Positions 53,627 through 62,705 of a stretch of 64,000 nt of DNA are shown here, piece after piece. The stretch covers positions 3,328,001 to 3,392,000 of the forward strand of contig NZ_JAIVFP010000001.1 of assembly GCF_022760755.1 (NCBI RefSeq), written 5' to 3'. Below the pieces are notes generated by a model, which ran no database searches, was not told the origin of the DNA, and saw nothing but the letters and a program-made list of their open reading frames with translations. The stretch's first letter is position 1; every line of letters begins with the position of its first letter. The position numbers and the translations under genes were made by a program. The DNA comes from Candidatus Rhodoblastus alkanivorans. GTDB taxonomy: Bacteria > Pseudomonadota > Alphaproteobacteria > Rhizobiales > Beijerinckiaceae.

Positions 53627-56415
53627 TTCTCCTGTTTGCGCAGGAGCAGCCAGCTGACCAGGATCAGCGCCGGCGGGAACAGCGACAGGATCACGAGATG
53701 GCGCGCCAGGTCAACGAAGCCGAGACCCTTGGTGAAGGCGCCGACCGAGATCGGCAGAAAATAGGTCATGGGGAACAAAGCGCCCAGCACGCGACCGAAG
53801 CCGGTGATCGAGGACGCCGGGATGGACATGCCGGCGAACATGCTCGCGGGCAGGATGGTGAGGATGACCGTGCCGAACAAAGCCGCGATCTGGGTTGTGG
53901 TGAAGGCGGAGACCACCATGCCATAGGCCGTCGTTCCCATGACATAAACGAGCGCGCCGAGCGCGAGAATGCCGAAGCCGCCTTTGAGCGGCACATTGAA
54001 AATGAAGATCGCCATCAGGAACATGACGAGGAAATTGACGAAGGCCAGCGCGATATAAGGCAATTGCTTGCCGAGGAGGAATTCGAGCCGCGTCACCGGG
54101 GTCACATAGAGATTGGTGATCGAGCCCAGCTCCTTTTCGCGCACGATCGCGAGCGCCATCAGAATCGCCGGGATCAAGGCGAGCTGGAGCGCGATGGCGC
54201 CGGGAACCATCGCATAGATCGAATCGAAATCCTGATTGTAACGGAAGCGAGTCTCTATATTGGCGGGCGCGGTCTTGCCTCCCGGGGCCATCCCGCGAAT
54301 GGCGGGATCGGCGAGGAATTGCTGGTGAACGCCCGCGAGATAGCCATGGATCGTCTCCGCGCGGAAGGGCATGGCGCCGTCGATCCACACCGAAACCTCG
54401 GTCGGCCGGCCACGCTCGATGTCGCGGCCGAAACCAGGGGGAATTTCTATGGTGGCGCTGACCGCGCCGCCTTTCAAGCGGTTGCGCAGGTCGGCGGCGT
54501 CGCGGATCGGCTTCTGTTCGAGAAAATAGGCGGAGCCGCGGATTTCGCTCGAATAGGCGCGACTCAGGAAGGAATTGTCACGGTCGAGCACGGCATAGGT
54601 CAGCGAATCGACGTCGGTGGTGATGCCGAAACCGAGCACCAGCAGCAGCACGGCAGGGCCGAGCAGCGCGTAGCCGAGGCGGATCGAATCGCGCGACAGC
54701 TCCAGTATCTCGCGGATCGTATAGGCCATCATCCGGCGCCAGCTGAAGGAGGGATTTCGCGGCGGCGTCGCGGGCGCTGCGAGGCGCGGCGGCTCGGCCG
54801 CGGCCTCCTCGTCGCCGCGCGCCCCGGCCTGCTCCAGATATGAGATGAAGGCGTCTTCCAGATTGTCCGCGCCTTTCGCGGCGGCGAGGTCCGACGGCGC
54901 GCCGGTGGCGAGAATGCGTCCGGAATCCATGAGCGAAATCCGGTCGCAACGCGCCGCCTCGTTCATGAAATGGGTCGAAATGAAAATGGTGACGCCGCTT
55001 TCACGTGAAAGCTCGATCAACAGCCGCCAGAATTCGTCGCGCGCCACCGGATCGACGCCCGAGGTCGGCTCGTCGAGGATCAGCAGTTCCGGCTTGTGGA
55101 CCAAAGCCACGGCGAGCGCGAGGCGCTGGCGGACTCCGAGCGGCAGGTCGGCGGCAAGCGCGCCCCGGTAATCGTCGAGGCCGAAGCGCTCGGTCAATGT
55201 GGCGATCTGGGCCCGCGCCGCCGCGCGCGGGAGGTGGAACAGCCGGGCGTGGAGGTCGAGATTCTGCTCGACCGTCAGCTCTGTATAGAGCGAAAAGCCC
55301 TGCGACATATAGCCGACACGGCGGCGCGATTCCATGCCGCCCGCCTCCATGGTCTGGCCGAACAGGCGCGCCGTCCCTTCGCTCGCCGGCAGCAGGCCGG
55401 TGAGCATTTTCATGGTCGTGGTCTTGCCGCAGCCGTTGGAGCCGAGGAAGCCGAAAATCTCGCCCCGCCCGATGTCGAGATCGACATGATCGACGGCGAT
55501 GAAATCGCCGAAGCGGCGGGTCAGGCCCCGGGCGGAGATCACCGGCCCGTCGCTGTCCGCGCGGCGCGGCGGAATGTCGAGCTTTTTCGCCCGCGCCCGT
55601 TCGGCCTCGGGCAGCAGCGCGACAAAGGCCTCCTCGATGCTGGCGGCAGCTCCTTTTCCGCTGGCGGCAGCTCCTTTTCCGCTGGCGGAAGCTCCTTTTC
55701 CGCTGGCGGCGCCTGCCTGCGCCTTGACCTCGGCGGGGGCGCCGGCGGCGAGGATTTTGCCGGCGTGAAGCACGATCAGGAAATCGAAACGCTCGGCCTC
55801 CTCCATATAGGCGGTCGCCACCAGCACGCTCATCGGCGTCGCGGCGCGTTGTCTCATGCGCTCGACCAATTCCCAGAACTGCCGACGCGACAGGGGATCG
55901 ACGCCGGTGGTGGGCTCGTCGAGGATCAGGAACTCGGGATCGTGGATCAGGGCGCAGCACAGACCGAGCTTTTGCCTCATGCCGCCCGACAGCTTGTTGG
56001 CGGGGCGGTCGGCGAAGGGCGCGAGGCCGACGTCGCGCATGAGCTGGGCGGAGCGCGCGGTTCCTTCCGCCCGACTCTGGCCGAAAAGCCGGGAGAAGAA
56101 ACGGATGTTTTCCGCGACGGTGAGATCGGGATAGAGATTCCTGCCGAGGCCCTGCGGCATATAGGCGATGCGGTGGCAGGCCTCGTCGCGAAAGCCGGAA
56201 TCGGCGATGTCGCCGCCCAGAACCTCGACGCCGCCATCCTGCAGGGCCTTGGCGCCGGCGATCAGGCCCAGCAGGGTCGATTTGCCGACGCCGTCCGGCC
56301 CGACGAGGCCGACCATGCAGCCGGCGGGAATGTCGAGCGACAGGCCGTCGAGCGCGCGGGTCCGGCCATAGGCATGGCGCAGATGGCGCAGGCGGACGAC
56401 CGGGTCCGCATTCAT
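53623..56415 (-). CDS. rbbA: RbbA-type fused ABC transporter (two ATPase domains + permease)
   Basis: 930 residues. First NBD with Walker A GPDGVGKS (39-46) and LSGGMRQKLGL; second NBD with GSNGCGKTT near 323 and EPTSGVDP; permease from about 570 with a helix, periplasmic domain and five helices (EKELGSITNLYVTPVTRLEFLLG). The linker has three SGKGAxA repeats encoded by 21-bp tandem units. The E. coli relative associates with ribosomes, but transporter function with the adjacent HlyD protein and permease is likelier here. Confidence 0.9.
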   Translation of the reverse strand: MNADPVVRLRHLRHAYGRTRALDGLSLDIPAGCMVGLVGPDGVGKSTLLGLIAGAKALQDGGVEVLGGDIADSGFRDEACHRIAYMPQGLGRNLYPDLTVAENIRFFSRLFGQSRAEGTARSAQLMRDVGLAPFADRPANKLSGGMRQKLGLCCALIHDPEFLILDEPTTGVDPLSRRQFWELVERMRQRAATPMSVLVATAYMEEAERFDFLIVLHAGKILAAGAPAEVKAQAGAASGKGASASGKGAAASGKGAAASIEEAFVALLPEAERARAKKLDIPPRRADSDGPVISARGLTRRFGDFIAVDHVDLDIGRGEIFGFLGSNGCGKTTTMKMLTGLLPASEGTARLFGQTMEAGGMESRRRVGYMSQGFSLYTELTVEQNLDLHARLFHLPRAAARAQIATLTERFGLDDYRGALAADLPLGVRQRLALAVALVHKPELLILDEPTSGVDPVARDEFWRLLIELSRESGVTIFISTHFMNEAARCDRISLMDSGRILATGAPSDLAAAKGADNLEDAFISYLEQAGARGDEEAAAEPPRLAAPATPPRNPSFSWRRMMAYTIREILELSRDSIRLGYALLGPAVLLLVLGFGITTDVDSLTYAVLDRDNSFLSRAYSSEIRGSAYFLEQKPIRDAADLRNRLKGGAVSATIEIPPGFGRDIERGRPTEVSVWIDGAMPFRAETIHGYLAGVHQQFLADPAIRGMAPGGKTAPANIETRFRYNQDFDSIYAMVPGAIALQLALIPAILMALAIVREKELGSITNLYVTPVTRLEFLLGKQLPYIALAFVNFLVMFLMAIFIFNVPLKGGFGILALGALVYVMGTTAYGMVVSAFTTTQIAALFGTVILTILPASMFAGMSIPASSITGFGRVLGALFPMTYFLPISVGAFTKGLGFVDLARHLVILSLFPPALILVSWLLLRKQEK
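55639..55701. repeat. Three 21-bp tandem repeats in the RbbA-like gene
   Basis: Unit GCTGGCGGCAGCTCCTTTTCC at 55639-55659 and 55660-55680, and a third copy with one change at 55681-55701; a fourth partial unit follows. It encodes repeated Ser-Gly-Lys-Gly-Ala in the linker between the two ATPase domains, in frame. Confidence 0.9.
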
Positions 56416-57539
56416 TCCTTGTTTCCCTGAACCTGGCGGCCCAGGAGCGAGGCCGGCCAGGGCTGGGCCGGGTCGGTCTTGATATAGGCCATTCCGGGCA
56501 GGCCGCTACGCACCGCGTCGGCGTGCGCCCGGGCGAGATCGGGGTCGACCTTTACCCGCACCCTGAACATCAGCTTGTCGCGATCGCTCTTCGTCTCGAC
56601 CATTTTCGGCGTGAATTGCGCCTGGCTCGCCAGAAAGGAGACTTTGGCCGGAACGGGGCGGTCGGGAAAAGCGTCGAGCACGATGCGCGAATCGGCGCCG
56701 ATCCTGACCTTGTCCGCCGAAAGCGTCGGCAGATAGACCTCCATATAGACATAGGACGTGTCGAGCATGGTGAAGACCTTGCCGCCGACCGGGAGCACTT
56801 CTCCGACATTGGAGAGGCGATATTCGATCCGCCCGTCCTTCGGTGCGATCAGCTTGTTGTCGTCGATATTGACCTGGGTCAATTTGGCGTCGTGCCGCGC
56901 CGCCTCCAGCGCGTGCTGCGCCTCGGTAACCCGATGTTCGGCGACGTTCTGGATCGCGCGCGCGGAATCCAGCGCCTGTTTGCGCTGGTCGTAGACTTCC
57001 CTGGTGGTCCAGCCATTGGCGAGCAGTTTTTGCGCGCGCTCCATCTCCTGCCCGGCGAGGATGGTCGAACTGCGCGCCTGCTCCAGCGTGGACGACGCCG
57101 CCTCCACCGCCTTTTGCGCCTGCTCGACCTGCGCCTGCTGTTTTTGCAGGGTCTGGGCGAGATCGCGGGTGTCCATCACCGCGACGATCTGGCCCGCTGT
57201 CACCTTGTCGCCCTCGTCCGCGCGCAATTCGGCGACCCGGCCGGCGAATTTGGTCGCAATATCGATCGGGTCGGCCTCCAGCCGGCCGTTGCCGTAAACG
57301 ATCCAGGATGGGATCGCCGGCGCGCGATGGGCCTGCCAGATCGCGAAGCCGATTCCGCCGCCGACAACGGCGAGAATCGCCAGCCGCCGCGTCCATATGC
57401 TGCGCCGGCTCGGCGGATGATGCTCGATCACCGCATGCAGCGCCTCCGGGGGAAGTTTCGCCGGAAGCTGCGCGGGCGCGACGGGTTCAACCGCCGGAGG
57501 CGACGACGCGGCCTGGTTCTTGTCATCGGTTTCGTTCAA
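56412..57539 (-). CDS. HlyD-family membrane fusion protein
   Basis: 375-residue periplasmic adaptor: cytoplasmic Pro-rich N-terminus, one helix (RLAILAVVGGGIGFAIWQAH near 48-67), lipoyl-like half motifs (VYGNGRLEADPIDIATKFAGRVAEL, LIAPKDGRIEYRLSNVGEVL), a long coiled-coil hairpin (QKQQAQVEQAQKAVEAASSTLEQA), and a barrel end. It overlaps the RbbA-like gene by 4 bp and is first in the operon. Links the exporter to an outer-membrane channel not seen here. Confidence 0.92.
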   Translation of the reverse strand: MNETDDKNQAASSPPAVEPVAPAQLPAKLPPEALHAVIEHHPPSRRSIWTRRLAILAVVGGGIGFAIWQAHRAPAIPSWIVYGNGRLEADPIDIATKFAGRVAELRADEGDKVTAGQIVAVMDTRDLAQTLQKQQAQVEQAQKAVEAASSTLEQARSSTILAGQEMERAQKLLANGWTTREVYDQRKQALDSARAIQNVAEHRVTEAQHALEAARHDAKLTQVNIDDNKLIAPKDGRIEYRLSNVGEVLPVGGKVFTMLDTSYVYMEVYLPTLSADKVRIGADSRIVLDAFPDRPVPAKVSFLASQAQFTPKMVETKSDRDKLMFRVRVKVDPDLARAHADAVRSGLPGMAYIKTDPAQPWPASLLGRQVQGNKE

Positions 57540-57655
57540 GGGGGAAACCTCGCGATTGACGCAAGTTCAAAATTACCCGCGGTCTCTCTTTAGCGCCATG
57601 ATCTGACGCTATTGCGGCGGCGCGTTTTTCGGTAGCGGCGCGAACGGAGGCGGCA

Positions 57656-58585
57656 ATGCCCGATCTGCATGATGTTGTCGATGAGATCGCCGAGAAGATG
57701 GGGCAGCGCGAAGACCGCGGCGCGGTCGCGACCTATATTCCCCAGCTTGCCCGCGTCGACCCGCGCCATTTCGGCATCGCGGTCGCGACCGCCGACGGGA
57801 CGCTCGCCTGCGCCGGGGACAGTGAAATCCCCTTCTCGATCCAGAGCATTTCCAAGGTCTTCACCCTGACTTTGGCTTTGGGCGTCGTGGGCGATTCGCT
57901 GTGGCGGCGTGTCGGCCGCGAACCGTCCGGCAACGCCTTCAACTCCATCGCTCAGCTCGAACTGGAAAAGGGCGTGCCGCGCAATCCCTTCATCAACGCC
58001 GGCGCGCTGGCGGTGACCGACGTGATCCTGTCCGGCCATCCGCCGCGCGAGGCGCTCGGCGAGATCCTGCGTTTCATCCGCTTCGCGGCGCAGGACGATT
58101 CCATTTTCATCGATGAGGCGGTGGCGCGTTCGGAAAAGGCGACCGGCTTCCGCAACGCGGCGCTCGCCAATTTCATGAAGAGCTTCGCGGTTTTGCAGCA
58201 CCCGGTGGACCATGTGCTGGGAACCTATTTCCACCATTGCGCCATCGCCATGACCTGCCGCCAGCTCGCGCTGGCCGGGCGCTTCCTCGCCCAATCGGGG
58301 CGCAATCCGGACACCGGCTTCAGCCTGGTTTCGCCGGAACGCGCGCGCCGCATCAATGCCTTGATGCTCACCTGCGGCCATTATGACGGCTCGGGCGAAT
58401 TCGCCTTTCGCGTCGGCCTGCCGGGAAAAAGCGGGGTCGGCGGCGGCATTCTGGCCATAGCGCCGGGACGCGCCTCGATCGCAGTGTGGTCGCCCGGCCT
58501 CGACGCCGCCGGCAATTCGCATCTGGGCCGCATGGCTTTGGAGATTCTGGCGCACAAAATGAAATGGTCGATCTTCGGCGATTGA
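57656..58585 (+). CDS. glsA: Glutaminase (class A beta-lactamase-like fold)
   Basis: 309 residues; hydrolyses glutamine to glutamate and ammonia. [13 protein letters not shown] carries the catalytic Ser-x-x-Lys; [23 protein letters not shown] and [26 protein letters not shown] are family signatures. No signal peptide. It lies between the exporter operon and the TetR gene with which it converges. Confidence 0.95.
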   Translation: MPDLHDVVDEIAEKMGQREDRGAVATYIPQLARVDPRHFGIAVATADGTLACAGDSEIPFSIQSISKVFTLTLALGVVGDSLWRRVGREPSGNAFNSIAQLELEKGVPRNPFINAGALAVTDVILSGHPPREALGEILRFIRFAAQDDSIFIDEAVARSEKATGFRNAALANFMKSFAVLQHPVDHVLGTYFHHCAIAMTCRQLALAGRFLAQSGRNPDTGFSLVSPERARRINALMLTCGHYDGSGEFAFRVGLPGKSGVGGGILAIAPGRASIAVWSPGLDAAGNSHLGRMALEILAHKMKWSIFGD

Positions 58586-58589
58586 GCCT

Positions 58590-59333
58590 TCAGCCCGCGG
58601 CCACGCGCTCCCTCAGGAACAGGCGCGCCAGAGCGCGGATTTCGCTTAAGACTCCCTCGCCCTCCCCCGCATTGCCCGCCGCCATCTTGAAGATCAACTG
58701 CAGAACCCGGGCTTTGGTCTCGACCTCGTCCGCCGGCAGCTTCGGATTGATCGCGGCGACCGCCTCGGCGAGCCGGTCGTGCAGGACCGCGCGCAATTTC
58801 CCCCTTTGGGCGCCACCGACGCTGCGCGCCTCGATCAGGACCAGCGCCGCCGCGCGTTGCGCGCCCCAGGCGAGGGCGTGTTCGACCAGGGCGTCGGCAA
58901 AAGCGTCAAGCGGCATATTCCGCGCAGCGCGCTCCAGCCCCGCCAGCGCCCCGTCGAGCCGCTCGGCATAGCGCTTGAGCAAAGCGTCGGCCAGTGTTTC
59001 CTTGGTCGGGAAAAAACGATAGAGCGAGCCGATCGCGGTCCCGGACCGCACGGCGACCTCAGTCATGGTCACCGCATCATAGCCCTGCTGTGCGAAGAGA
59101 GCGCCGGCGGACTCCAAAATCGCGGCGACCCGCAGGTGACCGCGCCGGCGCTTTGGCTCGGCGCCTTCGGATTTGGGCTCGGCGCCTTCGGATTTGGGCT
59201 CGGCGCCTTCGGATTTGGGCTCGGCGCCTTCGGATTTGGGCTCGGCGCCTTCGGATTTGGGCTCGGCACCTTCGGATTTGGGCTCGGCACCCTCCGTTTT
59301 CGCTTCCGCCTCTTCGATGAGCTTGTCCGACAT
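58590..59333 (-). CDS. TetR-family regulator with a seven-unit EGAEPKS repeat at its N-terminus
   Basis: 247 residues. Residues 13-61 are seven units of (T/S)EGAEPK, giving an acidic/lysine tail, followed by the TetR DNA-binding domain (HLRVAAILESAGALFAQQGYDAVTMTEVAVRSGTAIGSLYRFFPTKETL, about 65-112) and a helical C-terminal ligand domain. The helix-turn-helix of normal length starts only after the repeat, so the tail is an addition. Two palindromes between it and the divergent YecD-like gene are likely operators. Confidence 0.9.
   Translation of the reverse strand: MSDKLIEEAEAKTEGAEPKSEGAEPKSEGAEPKSEGAEPKSEGAEPKSEGAEPKSEGAEPKRRRGHLRVAAILESAGALFAQQGYDAVTMTEVAVRSGTAIGSLYRFFPTKETLADALLKRYAERLDGALAGLERAARNMPLDAFADALVEHALAWGAQRAAALVLIEARSVGGAQRGKLRAVLHDRLAEAVAAINPKLPADEVETKARVLQLIFKMAAGNAGEGEGVLSEIRALARLFLRERVAAG
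59151..59297. repeat. Seven 21-bp tandem repeats inside the TetR gene
   Basis: Seven in-frame units encode TEGAEPK then SEGAEPK six times. Most units are identical, with core TTCGGATTTGGGCTCGGCGCC on the plus strand; the unit nearest the start codon has diverged. Near-identity indicates recent slippage or amplification. Unit length keeps frame. Confidence 0.95.
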
Positions 59334-59349
59334 CGACCTTGACTTTTAC

Positions 59350-59387
59350 GAGGATATCCTCAAATTCATAAATACGAGGGTATCCTC
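59350..59387. promoter_or_regulatory. Paired palindromic operators for the TetR regulator
   Basis: GAGGATATCCTC (59350-59361) is a perfect 12-bp palindrome; GAGGGTATCCTC (59376-59387) differs at one base. Each is preceded by AC. Centres are 26 bp apart, in the divergent space between the TetR start and the YecD-like gene. Two-site arrangement is typical of TetR autoregulation. Confidence 0.75.
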
Positions 59388-59445
59388 TCATATTTTCGCC
59401 ACGCCAGCCAGTTCCGGCGCGGCAAATTCTTGCCAAAGACCCGCG

Positions 59446-60018
59446 ATGATCACGCTCGATCCGAAATCCGCCGCGCTGGTCCTGATCGACCTCCAGAACG
59501 GCATTGTCCAGACGCCCACCGCCCCGCATTCCGCGCCGGAAGTCGTCATCCGCGCCAGATCGCTCGCCACGCGTTTCCGGCAGAATGGCGCGCCGCTCTT
59601 TCCCGTTCGCGTCGCCTTTGCGCCGGATTTCGCCGATGCGCCGCGCCAGAAGGTCGATGCGCCGATGCAGCTTCCCGCCGGCGGTCTGCCGCCCGGCTGG
59701 AGCGATCTGGTCGAAGGCGTCGCGGCGCCGGGCGATATCGTCGTCACCAAGCGCCAATGGGGCGCCTTCCACGGCACGGAGCTTGAGCTCCAACTGCGGC
59801 GACGCAGCGTGAAGACACTGGTCCTCGGCGGGATCGCCACCAATTTCGGCGTCCAATCCACCGCCCGCCAGGCCTGGGAGCTTGGGTTCGAAGTGGTGAT
59901 CGTCGAAGACGCCTGCGCCTCGCGCGCGGCCGAACTGCACGACTTCGCGATCCGCCAAATCCTTCCCCGGGTCTCACGGGTGACGACCAGCGTGGATGTG
60001 GTCTTCGCCACGGCATGA
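59446..60018 (+). CDS. YecD-like isochorismatase-fold protein without the catalytic Cys
   Basis: 190 residues from the ATG at 59446. Isochorismatase fold with Asp15 (LIDLQNG) and Lys102 (VTKRQWGAF) of the triad. The position of the nucleophilic Cys is Gly135 in GGIATNFGVQSTARQAWELGF, the pattern of E. coli YecD and isochorismatases proper, not nicotinamidases. Divergent from the TetR gene, so probably under its control, and overlapping the AbrB-family gene by 4 bp. Substrate unknown. Confidence 0.85.
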   Translation: MITLDPKSAALVLIDLQNGIVQTPTAPHSAPEVVIRARSLATRFRQNGAPLFPVRVAFAPDFADAPRQKVDAPMQLPAGGLPPGWSDLVEGVAAPGDIVVTKRQWGAFHGTELELQLRRRSVKTLVLGGIATNFGVQSTARQAWELGFEVVIVEDACASRAAELHDFAIRQILPRVSRVTTSVDVVFATA

Positions 60019-61133
60019 GCGCGCGGCGAAATTTCTCGTTCCGCGACAGCGCCGTCCCGACGCAATGGGCGGCGCTGATCGCCCTCACCCTGCTGCTCAG
60101 CGGCGTTCTGATCGCCCTGCGCCTGCCTGCCGGCCTGATGCTGGGCGCGATCGTCGCCGCCGCGGCCATTTCCAATTTCGACGGCAAAACCCACGTTTCG
60201 TCGCGGGCGTTCATCATGGCGCAGGCGGCGATCGGCGGCATGATCGCGCAGAAAATGACGCCGGCGATCCTGCATGAAATGGCGCGGGACTGGCCGCTCT
60301 TCATCGCCGCCGCCTTCTCCGTCGTGGCGGTGAGCGGACTGTTCGGCTGGCTGCTGACCAAATGGCGCCTGTTTCCGGGAACCACCGCGATCTGGGGCGC
60401 CCTGCCCGGCGCGGCTTCCGCCATGGTCGTCATGGCCGACGCCTATGGCGCCGACATGCGCCTGGTCGCTTTCATGCAATATTTGCGGGTCCTCCTCGTC
60501 GCTTTGGTCGCCAGCCTGATCGCGCGGTTCTGGGCGCCGGGCGCGGGCGCTGGCGCCGGCCCTCTCGCCCATTTCTTCGCGCCGGTCGCCTGGCCCGCCT
60601 TTGCCGTGACGCTGGCCGTTCTACTCGGAGCCGCCTTTGTGGCGCAGCGTCTGCGCATCCCCGCCGGCCCGCTGTTGCTGCCGCTCTTCGTCGGCGCCCT
60701 GGCGCAGGACTCAGGCCTGTTCGCACTTGAGCTTCCGCCCCGGTTCCTGGCGCTGAATTACGCCATTCTCGGCTGGTGCGTCGGACAGCGCTTTTCGCGC
60801 GCAATCCTGCTGCACGCCTTCAAAGCTCTGCCCGCGATCCTCGGCTCGGTCGTGGCGCTGATCGCGCTGTGCGCCGGGCTCTCCGTCATCCTCGCGGCGA
60901 TCACTCACAAGGACCCGTTGACCGCTTATCTCGCGATGAGCCCGGGCGGGATCGACGCCGTCGCCATTATCGCGGCGTCCGCCAAGCTCGATCTGCCCTT
61001 CGTCATGGCCTTGCAGGCGGCGCGGGTGCTCATGGTCATCCTCATCGGCCCCGGCGTCGCGCGCTTCCTCTCCGGCGCCGCGCCCGCGGCGAGCACCATG
61101 TTGGCGGGCGATGACGACCCGGCGATTGATTGA
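60015..61133 (+). CDS. AbrB-family membrane protein (TIGR03082 type)
   Basis: 372 residues with about ten helices in two similar halves. LPAGLMLGAIVAA, PGTTAIWGALPGAASAMVVMADAYGADMRLVAFMQYLRV and LAMSPGGIDAVAIIAASAKLDLPFVMALQAAR are the duplicated signature loops of the family named AbrB or (misleadingly) ammonia monooxygenase. Transport is likely; substrate unknown. Coupled to the YecD-like gene. Confidence 0.85.
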   Translation: MSARRNFSFRDSAVPTQWAALIALTLLLSGVLIALRLPAGLMLGAIVAAAAISNFDGKTHVSSRAFIMAQAAIGGMIAQKMTPAILHEMARDWPLFIAAAFSVVAVSGLFGWLLTKWRLFPGTTAIWGALPGAASAMVVMADAYGADMRLVAFMQYLRVLLVALVASLIARFWAPGAGAGAGPLAHFFAPVAWPAFAVTLAVLLGAAFVAQRLRIPAGPLLLPLFVGALAQDSGLFALELPPRFLALNYAILGWCVGQRFSRAILLHAFKALPAILGSVVALIALCAGLSVILAAITHKDPLTAYLAMSPGGIDAVAIIAASAKLDLPFVMALQAARVLMVILIGPGVARFLSGAAPAASTMLAGDDDPAID

Positions 61134-61252
61134 ACGGCCGCGATGTTGTTTAAGTCGCCCTTCACTGGCGCCACGGAATGGCCGCGATCGGCGGGCTTGG
61201 TGGCGCGACGGAATTTCGACCATTAACATAAGCTTGGGCGGAGCAGCCTTTC

Positions 61253-62683
61253 ATGCGCACTCTCTTTTTGCAAGCGCCTTCCTTCGACGGTTTCGACGGC
61301 GGCGCCGGCTCACGCTATCAGGCGCGCCGCGAGATCGCCTCGTTCTGGTACCCGACCTGGCTGGCGCAACCCGCCGCTCTGGTCGAGAACTCCAAGCTGA
61401 TCGACGCCCCGCCGCACAAGACCAAGCTCGCCGAAGTGGTCGCGCAGGCCAAGGATTTCGACCTCGTCGTGGTGCACACTTCCGTGCCGTCCTTCGCCTC
61501 GGATGTGAAATGCATCGAGGCGCTGAAAGCGGCCAACCCCAGCCTCAAGGCCGGTCTGATCGGCGCCAAGGTCGCGGTGGACGCCGATGGCAGCCTGAAA
61601 AACGCGCCGGTGGTCGATTTCGTCGCCCGCAACGAATTCGACTTCACCATCAAGGACGTCGCCGATGGCAAGGACTGGAAGGATATTCTGGGCCTGAGCT
61701 ACCGCGACGCCAACGGCAATATCCAGCACAATGAAGAGCGGCCGATCCTCGAAAATATGGATTCGCTCCCCTTCGTCTCGCCGATCTACAAGCGCGACCT
61801 GAAGATCGAGAATTATTTCATCGGCTATCTCAAGCACCCCTATATTTCGATCTATACGGGGCGCGGCTGCAAATCGCGCTGCACCTTCTGCCTGTGGCCG
61901 CAGACCGTCGGCGGCCACCGTTACCGCACCCGGAGCGTCGGCCACGTGATCGAAGAGATCAAATGGTGCAAGGAGAACTTCCCGCAGGTGCAGGAATATT
62001 TCTTCGACGACGACACTTTTACCGACGACCTGCCGCGCGCCGAAGCGATCGCCAAGGAACTGGGCAAGCTCGGCGTGACCTGGTCGTGCAACGCCAAGGC
62101 CAATGTGCCGCGCGCCTCGCTGAAGGTGATGCGCGACAACGGCTTGCGCCTGCTGCTCGTCGGCTATGAATCCGGCAACCAGCAGATTTTGCACAATATC
62201 AAGAAGGGCATGCGGGTCGAGGTCGCCAAGCAATTCGCCAAGGACTGCCGCGAACTCGGCATTGCCGTCCACGGCACCTTCATCATGGGCCTGCCCGGCG
62301 AAACCCGCGAGACGATCAAGGAGACGATCGAATTCGCCAAGGAGGTCAACCCGCACACCTTGCAGGTGTCGCTGGCCGCGCCCTATCCCGGCACTTTCCT
62401 CTATAATGAGGCTTTGGAGAACGGCTGGCTCGATAGCGCCAACGCCGAACTGGTGGACGAGAACGGCGTCCAGATCGCGCCGCTGCATTATCCCGACCTA
62501 AGCCACAAGGAAATCTTCGACGCGGTCGAGACGTTCTATCGCCAGTTCTATTTCCGCCCGCGCAAAATCGGGGCGATCGTCAACGAGATGGTGCGCGACC
62601 GCGCCATGATGAAACGCCGCCTGCGCGAAGGCGTGGAATTCTTCCAGTTCCTGCGGGAGCGGAAGCAAGGCGCGCAGTGCTGA
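61253..62683 (+). CDS. hpnJ: Hopanoid radical SAM enzyme HpnJ
   Basis: 476 residues; converts the glucosamine head group of bacteriohopanetetrol to the cyclitol ether, after HpnI and HpnK. A B12-binding-like N-terminal domain (about 1-150) precedes the radical SAM core with GRGCKSRCTFCLWP (Cys206, Cys210, Cys213), then FFDDDTFTDD and FIMGLPGETRETIKETIEFAKE. It stands 24 kb from hpnI. hpnK is not in the window. Confidence 0.93.
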   Translation: MRTLFLQAPSFDGFDGGAGSRYQARREIASFWYPTWLAQPAALVENSKLIDAPPHKTKLAEVVAQAKDFDLVVVHTSVPSFASDVKCIEALKAANPSLKAGLIGAKVAVDADGSLKNAPVVDFVARNEFDFTIKDVADGKDWKDILGLSYRDANGNIQHNEERPILENMDSLPFVSPIYKRDLKIENYFIGYLKHPYISIYTGRGCKSRCTFCLWPQTVGGHRYRTRSVGHVIEEIKWCKENFPQVQEYFFDDDTFTDDLPRAEAIAKELGKLGVTWSCNAKANVPRASLKVMRDNGLRLLLVGYESGNQQILHNIKKGMRVEVAKQFAKDCRELGIAVHGTFIMGLPGETRETIKETIEFAKEVNPHTLQVSLAAPYPGTFLYNEALENGWLDSANAELVDENGVQIAPLHYPDLSHKEIFDAVETFYRQFYFRPRKIGAIVNEMVRDRAMMKRRLREGVEFFQFLRERKQGAQC

Positions 62684-62705
62684 GGCGCCGCGAGCCACGG
62701 CATTG

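Noticed and set aside
59151-59297. Possible CRISPR array
   Set aside because: Repeats are contiguous 21-bp units without spacers and lie in frame inside a TetR coding sequence; they are a coding tandem repeat.
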